Source: Candidatus Dadabacteria bacterium
GTDB taxonomy: Bacteria; Desulfobacterota_D; UBA1144; Nemesobacterales; UBA2774
Reading direction: 5' to 3'
Length of the DNA: 5,246 nucleotides
Assembly (NCBI GenBank): GCA_004356555.1
Contig: SMWY01000036.1
Location: 1-5,246 of the forward strand
Shown: positions 1-5,246 of the stretch, one piece after another
How positions within the stretch are numbered: position 1 is the stretch's first letter
Layout of the letters: the number at the start of each line of letters is the position of its first letter
Translations under genes and position numbers: made by a program
Notes under the pieces: generated by a model
Told to the model about the DNA's origin: nothing
Databases searched by the model: none
Seen by the model: the letters and a program-made list of their open reading frames with translations, nothing else

Positions 1-60
1 AGGTATATTAGAATTCTCAATGTTTGAATTTATCGTATAAGGTTCAATTGTAATTGTCAT
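1..60 (-). CDS. 5' end of an unidentified gene, cut by the window edge
   Basis: A minus-strand ATG at 60-58 opens a frame that stays open to the window edge and gives MTITIEPYTINSNIENSNIP. A perfect AGGAGG lies on the same strand at 75-70, 9 bases upstream of the ATG, which strongly supports a real translation start. Twenty residues are too few to recognise a family, and no signal peptide or membrane segment is apparent in them. The gene is transcribed divergently from the arginine decarboxylase at 254. Neighbours of such decarboxylases are sometimes polyamine genes, but nothing in these residues shows that here. Confidence 0.7.
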   Translation of the reverse strand, partial: MTITIEPYTINSNIENSNIP

Positions 61-69
61 ATATAGTTG

Positions 70-75
70 CCTCCT
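70..75 (-). promoter_or_regulatory. Shine-Dalgarno of the divergent left-edge gene
   Basis: The plus strand reads CCTCCT here, so the minus strand reads AGGAGG, 9 bases before the ATG at 60-58. The match to the anti-Shine-Dalgarno core is complete. It is the main evidence that the 20-codon stub at the window edge is a genuine gene start. Confidence 0.75.
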
Positions 76-104
76 GTATGTCTTCTTGATATCTTTATAA
101 TCTA

Positions 105-132
105 AAAATATGCACGAAAGCCAATTTTTCAA
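105..132 (-). promoter_or_regulatory. Candidate promoter for the left-edge gene (weak)
   Basis: On the minus strand TTGAAA (132-127) is followed after 16 bases by TATTTT (110-105), giving a sigma-70-like pair. A second possible -10, TATAAA (99-94), is nearer the gene but has no well-spaced -35. The region is very AT-rich, so such matches arise easily by chance. Confidence 0.25.
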
Positions 133-196
133 GTGTATTAGATTTTAGACGATTTTTATTTTGATAAATATTGGAATCAAAACAATTTATACATAA

Positions 197-225
197 TTGA
201 CAAGCAGGGTTATATAGTAGAAAAT
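197..225 (+). promoter_or_regulatory. Candidate promoter for the arginine decarboxylase
   Basis: A perfect TTGACA lies at 197-202. With a 17-base spacer the -10 would be GAAAAT (220-225), which matches TATAAT at four of six positions. Transcription would begin near 232 and give a leader of about 20 bases that contains the GGAGGA at 242-247. The -35 is convincing and the -10 is poor. Confidence 0.4.
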
Positions 226-241
226 TTTGCACCTTATTAAC

Positions 242-247
242 GGAGGA
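242..247 (+). promoter_or_regulatory. Shine-Dalgarno that fixes the TTG start of the arginine decarboxylase
   Basis: GGAGGA lies six bases before the TTG at 254-256. The longer frame can also start at a TTG at 227, but that start has no ribosome binding site, and this Shine-Dalgarno would then lie inside the coding sequence. The start at 254 also puts the conserved IPKTAFITKGVG at the very N-terminus, as is usual for the family. Confidence 0.8.
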
Positions 248-253
248 ATACAT

Positions 254-805
254 TTGTTAATACCTAAAACCGCTTTCATAACAAAAGGTGTCGGAAGACA
301 CAAGGAAAAGTTAACTAGTTTTGAAATGGCCCTTAGAAATGCTAAGATTGCCGAATTCAACCTAGTAAAAGTATCAAGCATATTCCCCCCTGACTGCCTG
401 CTTGTACAGCGGGCTAAGGCGCTTAAAAACTTATTTCCAGGACAAATTCTGCATGTTGTTATGAGTGAGAACGCTACCAATGAGCCTAACCGTCTGATTG
501 CGGCTTCTGCCGGTGTTGCTATTCCGAAAGATTCCAGCAGACATGGTTACATCTCCGAGCATCACAGCTTCGGTCAAAATGATACTGTAGCGGGTGAATA
601 TGCGGAGGATCTCGCCGCTTATATGTTAGCTACGACTATTGGGGTTCCCTTTGATCCTGATAAGAGTTACGATGAACAGAAGGATATATGGAAGATTAGT
701 GACCATATAGTTAAAACCATAAACGTTACTCAAACAGCGGTAGGAGATAAGAACGGTCTTTGGACTACTGTTGTGGCGGCGGTGGTATTCGCTACATACC
801 GTTAA
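254..805 (+). CDS. pdaD: Pyruvoyl-dependent arginine decarboxylase proenzyme
   Basis: This enzyme converts L-arginine to agmatine and CO2 in the cytoplasm, the first step of an agmatine route to putrescine and spermidine. The family cuts itself between two serines, and the serine at the new N-terminus of the larger chain becomes the pyruvoyl cofactor. From the TTG at 254 the product is 183 residues, near the usual family size. Visible hallmarks are the N-terminal IPKTAFITKGVG, the cleavage motif VSSIFPP with Ser41-Ser42, and GYISEHHSFG at 99-108. In that last motif Glu102 probably corresponds to the catalytic glutamate of the Methanocaldococcus enzyme. Cleavage would give chains of about 41 and 142 residues. 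The C-terminal half carries the acidic GEYAEDLAAYML segment. The gene stands alone on the plus strand, divergent from the left-edge gene and convergent with rfbB. Family assignment is secure. Arginine as substrate is inferred from the family. Confidence 0.93.
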   Translation: MLIPKTAFITKGVGRHKEKLTSFEMALRNAKIAEFNLVKVSSIFPPDCLLVQRAKALKNLFPGQILHVVMSENATNEPNRLIAASAGVAIPKDSSRHGYISEHHSFGQNDTVAGEYAEDLAAYMLATTIGVPFDPDKSYDEQKDIWKISDHIVKTINVTQTAVGDKNGLWTTVVAAVVFATYR

Positions 806-858
806 GGGTGGTGTTAAAAAGGTGGTTTTAAAGATAAGGTGTTGGGAAGGGATTAATG
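806..858. other. Convergent intergenic gap without a clear terminator
   Basis: These 53 bases separate the stop codons of the decarboxylase and rfbB. The only pairing seen is an all-AT stem, TTAAAA (814-819) with TTTTAA (826-831) around AGGTGG. It is too weak to call an intrinsic terminator for either strand. A short GGTGGT motif is repeated (807-812 and 821-826). Confidence 0.5.
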
Positions 859-1911
859 CTAACTGTAATGCTCTTTTATCCAGTTAAGGTATTCGCCGCT
901 TCTTACGCTATTAACCCAGCCTTCATTGGCTAAATACCATTTTATTGTTTTCAGAAGACCTGTTTCAAATGATTCGGTCGGCATCCATCCGAGCTTATCG
1001 GTTATTTTCTTTGTATCAATAGCGTAGCGCCTATCATGGCCGGGACGGTCTGCAACAAAAGTAATAAGACTTCTTCTTGGCTCTCTATTGGATCTCTTTC
1101 CTACTATCACGTCCAGGTAATCACAGATCATCTCGACAACTTTTATATTTTCTATTTCGTTACGCCCACCGATGTTATACGTCTCCCCAATCCTACCTTT
1201 TTTCATTATGGTCCATATAGCCATGCAGTGATCACGAACATAAAGCCAGTCCCGTATATTAAGACCGTCTCCGTAAACGGGGAGAGTTTTATCTTCTATT
1301 GCGTTTAATACCATTAGCGGTATGAGTTTCTCCGGGAACTGAAAAGGACCGTAGTTGTTCGAGCAGTTTGATATTGTTACGGGGAGGTCGTAGGTTTTGT
1401 GGTAAGCCCTTACCAGGTGATCAGATGACGCCTTAGACGCGGAATATGGGCTGTTGGGATTATAGGGAGTCTCTTCGGTAAAGAACCCTTCATTCCCCAG
1501 ACTGCCGAATACCTCGTCTGTACTTATATGATGGAAAAGACGAATGCGCCCCCCCTTCTCCCTTGAGAGCTCAAGAAGGTTATAGGTTCCTATTATATTA
1601 GTTTTTATGAACTCATCGGGTCTAACTATAGAGCGGTCTACATGTGACTCGGCTGCGAAATGGCAAATCGAATCTATCTCGTATTTATCAAACACAATCT
1701 TAAGAGCGTCTCTATCTACAATATCCGCTTTGACAAAGAAATACCGTTGTGGGAATGCATTTTCTATATCACTCAAGCTCTCGGGGTTACCGGCATATGT
1801 GAGTTTGTCTACATTAATAACGCGTCCTTCATAATCAGATTCCTCAAGTAGATACCGGATAAAATTTGCCCCAATGAAACCCGCCCCACCTGTAACTAGT
1901 AGATTTTTCAT
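859..1911 (-). CDS. rfbB: dTDP-glucose 4,6-dehydratase (RmlB/RfbB)
   Basis: This enzyme converts dTDP-glucose to dTDP-4-keto-6-deoxyglucose with bound NAD+. It is the second step to dTDP-L-rhamnose and other deoxysugars of lipopolysaccharide or capsule. The 350-residue product has the full length of the extended short-chain dehydrogenase family. In order it shows the Rossmann motif GGAGFIG (8-14), FAAESHVDRS (85-94), STDEVFG (130-136) with the Thr-Asp-Glu catalytic set at 131-133, and YSASK with Tyr156 and Lys160. These are followed by SNNYGPFQFPEKLIPLM (184-200) and the RmlB-typical ADRPGHDRRYAID (287-299). All key residues are present. The ATG at 1911-1909 is the only usable start, because an in-frame TAA lies two codons upstream. 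No good Shine-Dalgarno sits close to it: GGAG lies 21 bases away, inside the rmlA remnant. No intact rml partner gene is in the window. Confidence 0.95.
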   Translation of the reverse strand: MKNLLVTGGAGFIGANFIRYLLEESDYEGRVINVDKLTYAGNPESLSDIENAFPQRYFFVKADIVDRDALKIVFDKYEIDSICHFAAESHVDRSIVRPDEFIKTNIIGTYNLLELSREKGGRIRLFHHISTDEVFGSLGNEGFFTEETPYNPNSPYSASKASSDHLVRAYHKTYDLPVTISNCSNNYGPFQFPEKLIPLMVLNAIEDKTLPVYGDGLNIRDWLYVRDHCMAIWTIMKKGRIGETYNIGGRNEIENIKVVEMICDYLDVIVGKRSNREPRRSLITFVADRPGHDRRYAIDTKKITDKLGWMPTESFETGLLKTIKWYLANEGWVNSVRSGEYLNWIKEHYS

Positions 1912-1928
1912 GTTTTATATACCGGTAA

Positions 1929-2086
1929 TTACTCCTCTGGAATTTGATCAAGCGCCGGGTCCTTAACTGGATAGCCAAATACAATCCCGCCTTCTTTAAG
2001 TGAAGCTGCGCTTTTAGTATTTCTAGAAGCCCGTGGCCATAAAACAAGTTGTCTCCCAGTATAAGACAAACATTGTCATCCCCGAC
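1929..2086 (-). pseudogene. rfbA: Internal fragment of rmlA/rfbA (glucose-1-phosphate thymidylyltransferase), frameshifted
   Basis: On the minus strand one frame reads GDDNVCLILGDNLFYGHG and continues LLEILK. This is the central RmlA stretch around the LGDN aspartate that helps bind metal and substrate. After a run of four A (2015-2012) the similarity moves to another frame, AASLKEGGIVFGYPVKDP, again classic RmlA. One missing base in the A run explains the shift. The frame then ends ALDQIPEE and TAA (1931-1929), where intact RmlA would continue with its ERYGVVEFD-type segment. The N-terminal nucleotide-binding loop (GGxGTRL) and the C-terminal half are absent, and there is no plausible start codon or ribosome binding site. 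About 50 codons of a protein usually near 290 residues remain, so it cannot be functional. It lies between recN and rfbB on the same strand, as expected for the relic of an rmlA-rmlB operon. Confidence 0.8.
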
Positions 2087-2147
2087 CGATCTTATAGAAT
2101 TTGTTTGGATAATTTTAACGGGTTATTAAATATAAGTTAAATGATGA

Positions 2148-3803
2148 TTAGTGTTTTAGCATCTCATATGCGGCATCTATGGTCTTTTGAGTAATGTTAA
2201 AGCCGCCTATCATTCTTGCAAGCTCAGCAACTCTTTCATCCCCTTCAAGGCTCTTTATAGTAACTTGTGTTTTGTTGTCGTTGTGAGTTTTTGACACAAC
2301 AAGATGTGAGTCGGCAAATTTTGCTACCTGGGGCAGATGAGTGATGCATATCACTTGGTAGGACTGAGATAGTTTTCTGATTTTTTGTCCAACTGCCTCT
2401 GCAACGGCCCCTCCTACTCCTGAGTCGGCTTCATCGAATATTATGACAGAACCCCCTTCTACTCTTGCAATTACTTCCTTGAGGACCAGCATTATACGGG
2501 ACAGCTCACCGCCTGAGGCTACTTTTATAAGGGGTTTTGGTTTCTCATCAGGATTAGCTGAAAATAGAAAAGATATATCGTCTACCCCGTTTGATGATAT
2601 CTCTTTGTCCGTAAACTCTATATGAAATTGGCCGCCTTTAATACCTACCTCATTTAACCCCTTCTCTAGAACTGAAGTTAATTTCTTTGACGATTGTTTT
2701 CTTTTCTTAGATATTTTCCCTGCCAAGCTTAGTAATTCGTCCATTAACATTTGAGATTCACTGCTTAGTGATTTAACACGTTCGTCGAAATGCTCTATAT
2801 TATTTAGTTCTTTTTCTATTTCATCACGCTTTAGGATTATTTGAGAGACACTCTCCCCATACTTTCTCTTTAGGTCTCCTATGAGATGAATCCTATCTTC
2901 AACAATATCCAGTCTGCCTGAGTCATGTGTAAGCTCAGAATTGTAATCCCTCAAGGAAAATGCAGCGTCCTGTATTTGAAGCCTGCCTTTTTCTATTGAC
3001 TGTCCTATCTCAGCGAGTGTAGAGTCTATTTTTCCTGAATTTAGAAGATCGTCACTTACTCGTTGAAGCGAACCCAAGATAGAGCTTTCACTCTCATAAA
3101 GGATATCATAAGCGCCCTGGGTCGTAGAATTAAGCCTTTCAGTATTAATTAGTTTTAACTTTTCTGCTTCAAGCTTCTCATCTTCTCCTAACTGAAGCTC
3201 GGCCCCGTCAATCTCACTTAGCTGGTATTTTAGATAATCCTCTTTCTCAAATCTGTCTTTCTGAGATTGTATAAGGTCATCTAGTTCTTTTTTAGCTTCA
3301 AGATAATTTTGATATTGCTCCCTTAACCTAGAAACCTCATTGGCTGTCTCCCCGAAATTGTCTAATATCTTTAGGTGGTTTTCTTCTTTTAAGAGGCTTT
3401 GGTGCTCGTGCTGGTTGAATATGTCCACAAGACCCTGGGTGATTGTTGATAAGAGTGTTAAGGTTGAAAGGCTGCCGTTAATGAACACACGGCTTCTTGC
3501 GTTAGGATATATCACACGTTTGATCAGGAGCTCGCCTGAGGAAATATCAAAACCCGAAGATTTCAGCCTTTCTTGAATCACTTCGTCACTCGATATATCA
3601 AACAGAGCTTCTATATGAGCTTCTTCTTTGCCCGATTTAATATTATCGGGAGAAGCTTTATCTCCAAGTATAATGTTGATAGCGTCAACAATCACAGACT
3701 TACCGGCACCTGTTTCCCCGGTAATAATATTCAAACCGGAGCTAAGGCCTACAGAAAGGTCTTCAATTATAGTGAAGTTTTTAAGTGTGAGTCCTAAAAT
3801 CAC
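2148..3803 (-). CDS. recN: DNA repair protein RecN
   Basis: RecN is an SMC-like ATPase acting in recombinational repair of double-strand breaks on the nucleoid. The 551-residue product has the usual family length. It shows Walker A GETGAGKS (29-36) after the typical start KNFTIIEDLSVGL, and FNQHEHQSLL near 130. A long coiled-coil-rich middle follows at roughly 155-390, with the sequence KISKKRKQSSKKL near its end. The C-terminal ATPase lobe has the ABC signature SGGELS (430-435), Walker B VIIFDEADSGVGG (453-465) and the switch region ITHLPQVAKFADSHLVVSK (487-505). Nothing essential is missing. The start is GTG (3803-3801), only 5 bases after the sigma factor stop and without a strong Shine-Dalgarno, which suggests translational coupling. 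I see no LexA-like palindrome upstream, so expression probably follows the sigma factor transcript. Confidence 0.96.
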   Translation of the reverse strand: MILGLTLKNFTIIEDLSVGLSSGLNIITGETGAGKSVIVDAINIILGDKASPDNIKSGKEEAHIEALFDISSDEVIQERLKSSGFDISSGELLIKRVIYPNARSRVFINGSLSTLTLLSTITQGLVDIFNQHEHQSLLKEENHLKILDNFGETANEVSRLREQYQNYLEAKKELDDLIQSQKDRFEKEDYLKYQLSEIDGAELQLGEDEKLEAEKLKLINTERLNSTTQGAYDILYESESSILGSLQRVSDDLLNSGKIDSTLAEIGQSIEKGRLQIQDAAFSLRDYNSELTHDSGRLDIVEDRIHLIGDLKRKYGESVSQIILKRDEIEKELNNIEHFDERVKSLSSESQMLMDELLSLAGKISKKRKQSSKKLTSVLEKGLNEVGIKGGQFHIEFTDKEISSNGVDDISFLFSANPDEKPKPLIKVASGGELSRIMLVLKEVIARVEGGSVIIFDEADSGVGGAVAEAVGQKIRKLSQSYQVICITHLPQVAKFADSHLVVSKTHNDNKTQVTIKSLEGDERVAELARMIGGFNITQKTIDAAYEMLKH

Positions 3804-3808
3804 CTGGT

Positions 3809-5152
3809 CTACTCAAGAAAGCTTTTTAAGATTACTCCTACCTCGGAGGCCTCAAGCTTTTCTAGTGATCTCTTTTCAATTTGTCTAATACGCTCTCTTG
3901 TAAGCTCAAAGTGCTTGCCTATTTCGTCCAAAGTGAAAGTGGTTTCATAGTCGATTCCAAAGCGCATCTTTAAAATAAGCTCTTCTCTCGGGGTCAAAGT
4001 TGAGAGAGCATCTTTTATCTTTAAACCTAAAGCCGCTTTTGCCACTGCATAGTCAGGTATTCCCGAAATATCATCGGGTATAAAATCAAGTAAGGTAGTT
4101 TTTTCTCCATCCAGCACCGGAGAGTCGAGTTGAACAACTTCTTTTGTGGCTTCCAGAACCCTTTTTACCCCCTCTACTGAGATACCGGTTTTATCGGAGA
4201 TTTCCTCAGGAAGAGGTCTCCTGCCTATCTCTCTATTCATGACTGAGCTTATTCTATGTACTTTAGAAGCTTGCTCCAAGACATAAACCGGTACACGTAT
4301 CGTTCTCGTCTGATCCAATAGGGACCTTGAGATTGCCTGATGAATCCACCAGGAGGCATAGGTCGAAAATTTATATCCCTTTGTATGATCAAATCTCTCA
4401 ACTGCCCTCATAAGCCCTACATTGCCTTCCTGAATAAGATCCGGAAGGGGGAGCCCGCGGCTCATATACCTTTTAGCTATACTGACGACCAATCTCAAAT
4501 TGGCTTTAATAAATCTTTCTTTAAATCGCCTGGCTCTTAATATATATAATTTACAAAGTAGGCTAGAGCGTCTTATACTTTTTTTAGCAACGTCCTTATC
4601 AAATTTTAATTTGGCGGAACTTCCTTTTTTATTTCTGGCGGAACTTTTGATTATGCTGCTGTTAGTTCTTTTTTCTACGTTTGAAACAGTGTTTTGGAGG
4701 GATTGGGTTAAGCTTTTTTCAAAAACAGATTCAATAAACATTTTAGCTTCAGCAGCTTTAACCTCACACTTCTTTATTTTGGCTGATACCTCAACTTCTT
4801 CCTTGGGAGTAAGAAGAGGTTCTGTGCCCATCTCTTTAAAATAAACTTGAAGCAGCCTGAACTCTTCATCAGGCGTAAACTTAGGTGTATCATTATCAGT
4901 AGTATTTTCCTTAGAAGGCACTTCTTTTAAATCAACCTCCGTCTCCGAAAGTTCATTCATTAATTTCTCGTCTATCTCATCCTGGAAAGTACTGTCCATA
5001 TCTAAATTTAGTGCTTCTTTGGAATAATCTTCAAAGGAATTCTTTATTAGTCTTTTTATAGATTTATCGGTCTTTTTTGATCGTTGTTCCACCCTAGGTG
5101 AAACGTGCAATGACTGAGTGCGCTTTTTTGATTTTAATCTTGCCTGTCTCAA
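3809..5152 (-). CDS. rpoD: RNA polymerase sigma-70 family factor (RpoD/RpoS-like)
   Basis: This protein directs core RNA polymerase to promoters. The 447 residues show region 1.2 (about 97-128, LLQVYFKEMG...LLTPKEEVEV). Region 2 (about 209-291) contains NLRLVVSIAKRYMSRGLPLPDLIQEG and the -10 melting and recognition segment YKFSTYASWWIHQAISRSL. Region 3 is at about 292-375. Region 4 (about 380-435) carries the -35 reading helix-turn-helix TLDEIGKHFELTRERIRQIEKRS. A classical region 1.1 is not recognisable: residues 1-37 are strongly basic and 41-95 acidic. Regions 1.2 and 2.1 are separated by a Lys/Ser-rich stretch of about 80 residues (129-208), longer than in most RpoS-type factors and much shorter than the nonconserved region of E. 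coli RpoD. The start is TTG with AAAGGAGG 8 bases upstream. The protein could be the primary sigma factor or a close primary-like paralogue; the window alone does not decide. Confidence 0.92.
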   Translation of the reverse strand: MRQARLKSKKRTQSLHVSPRVEQRSKKTDKSIKRLIKNSFEDYSKEALNLDMDSTFQDEIDEKLMNELSETEVDLKEVPSKENTTDNDTPKFTPDEEFRLLQVYFKEMGTEPLLTPKEEVEVSAKIKKCEVKAAEAKMFIESVFEKSLTQSLQNTVSNVEKRTNSSIIKSSARNKKGSSAKLKFDKDVAKKSIRRSSLLCKLYILRARRFKERFIKANLRLVVSIAKRYMSRGLPLPDLIQEGNVGLMRAVERFDHTKGYKFSTYASWWIHQAISRSLLDQTRTIRVPVYVLEQASKVHRISSVMNREIGRRPLPEEISDKTGISVEGVKRVLEATKEVVQLDSPVLDGEKTTLLDFIPDDISGIPDYAVAKAALGLKIKDALSTLTPREELILKMRFGIDYETTFTLDEIGKHFELTRERIRQIEKRSLEKLEASEVGVILKSFLE

Positions 5153-5160
5153 TACCCCAT

Positions 5161-5168
5161 CCTCCTTT
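5161..5168 (-). promoter_or_regulatory. Shine-Dalgarno that fixes the TTG start of the sigma factor
   Basis: The minus strand reads AAAGGAGG at 5168-5161, 8 bases before the TTG at 5152-5150, which is ideal spacing. An ATG directly abuts the Shine-Dalgarno at 5160-5158. It is too close to be used and its frame ends at once (ATG GGG TAT TGA), so TTG is the supported start. Confidence 0.8.
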
Positions 5169-5178
5169 ATAGATGGAT

Positions 5179-5246
5179 TTACTCTCTTATCTGGCCCTCT
5201 CCTAGAACAATGAACTTAGTCGTTGTTAATTCTTCAAGTCCCATAG
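5179..5246 (-). CDS. Possible 3' end of an upstream gene, cut by the window edge
   Basis: On the minus strand a frame open from the window edge ends at TAA (5181-5179). Its last residues are FIVLGEGQIRE, and 26 bases separate the stop from the sigma factor start. The spacing and shared strand suit the tail of a preceding operon gene. In many bacteria dnaG precedes rpoD, but these residues are too few to identify primase or anything else. An ATG at 5244-5242 falls in the same frame and is probably an internal Met. A chance open frame of about 22 codons cannot be excluded. Confidence 0.45.
   Translation of the reverse strand, partial: MGLEELTTTKFIVLGEGQIRE

Noticed and set aside
101..149. TCTAAAA...TTTTAGA inverted repeat in the divergent control region as an operator
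   Set aside because: Seven AT-rich bases separated by 35 bases are expected by chance in such AT-rich sequence.
187..480. Minus-strand frame of 97 codons overlapping the decarboxylase
   Set aside because: It lies antisense to a well-recognised gene, has no family resemblance, and is explained as a shadow frame.
2012..2017. Programmed -1 frameshift at CTAAAAG in rmlA
   Set aside because: The restored frame ends about 27 codons later and both ends of the gene are missing, so recoding would not yield a working enzyme. Decay is simpler.
1844..2047. Minus-strand frame of 67 codons beginning FYGHGLLEILK
   Set aside because: Only the first part is RmlA-like. After the A run it reads out of frame and then overlaps the start of rfbB. 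It is part of the rmlA relic and not a separate gene.
2112..2140. TTTAAC...GTTAAA inverted repeat after recN as a terminator
   Set aside because: The stem is six AT-dominated pairs with a 16-base loop and no U-tract. It is too weak for an intrinsic terminator.
4500..4844. Plus-strand frame of 114 codons rich in Leu and Phe inside the sigma factor gene
   Set aside because: It looks membrane-like only because it is antisense to a Lys/Ser/Glu-rich stretch. It has no start signals or recognisable family.

Overview
The window reads as chromosome of an AT-rich bacterium with a Gram-negative-like gene set: a sigma-70 factor, RecN, an RmlB-type nucleotide-sugar dehydratase and a pyruvoyl-dependent arginine decarboxylase. 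Good Shine-Dalgarno sequences of the AGGAGG type precede several genes, and non-ATG starts are common (TTG, GTG, TTG). No taxonomic marker is present. A deltaproteobacterial or candidate-phylum origin is only a guess, based on the bacterial pyruvoyl-type arginine decarboxylase and the style of the sigma factor.

Layout from left to right. At 1-60 is the first 20 codons of an unidentified minus-strand gene. A divergent intergenic region (61-253) holds its ribosome binding site and weak promoter candidates in both directions. At 254-805 on the plus strand is a pyruvoyl-dependent arginine decarboxylase (arginine to agmatine, the first step of an agmatine route to polyamines). After a 53-base convergent gap, everything else lies on the minus strand. 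In transcription order these are: the possible 3' end of an upstream gene (5246-5179), a sigma-70 factor (5152-3809), recN (3803-2148), a decayed internal fragment of rmlA/rfbA (2086-1929), and dTDP-glucose 4,6-dehydratase rfbB/rmlB (1911-859).

The sigma factor and recN are 5 bases apart and very probably co-transcribed and translationally coupled. RfbB needs dTDP-glucose made by RmlA, but the rmlA just upstream is a remnant of about 50 codons with a frameshift and no N-terminal nucleotide-binding domain. The sugar-nucleotide operon therefore looks rearranged here, and dTDP-glucose must come from another locus if RfbB is active. This remnant is the most unusual structure in the window. I found no convincing undescribed system, mobile element, CRISPR array or RNA gene.
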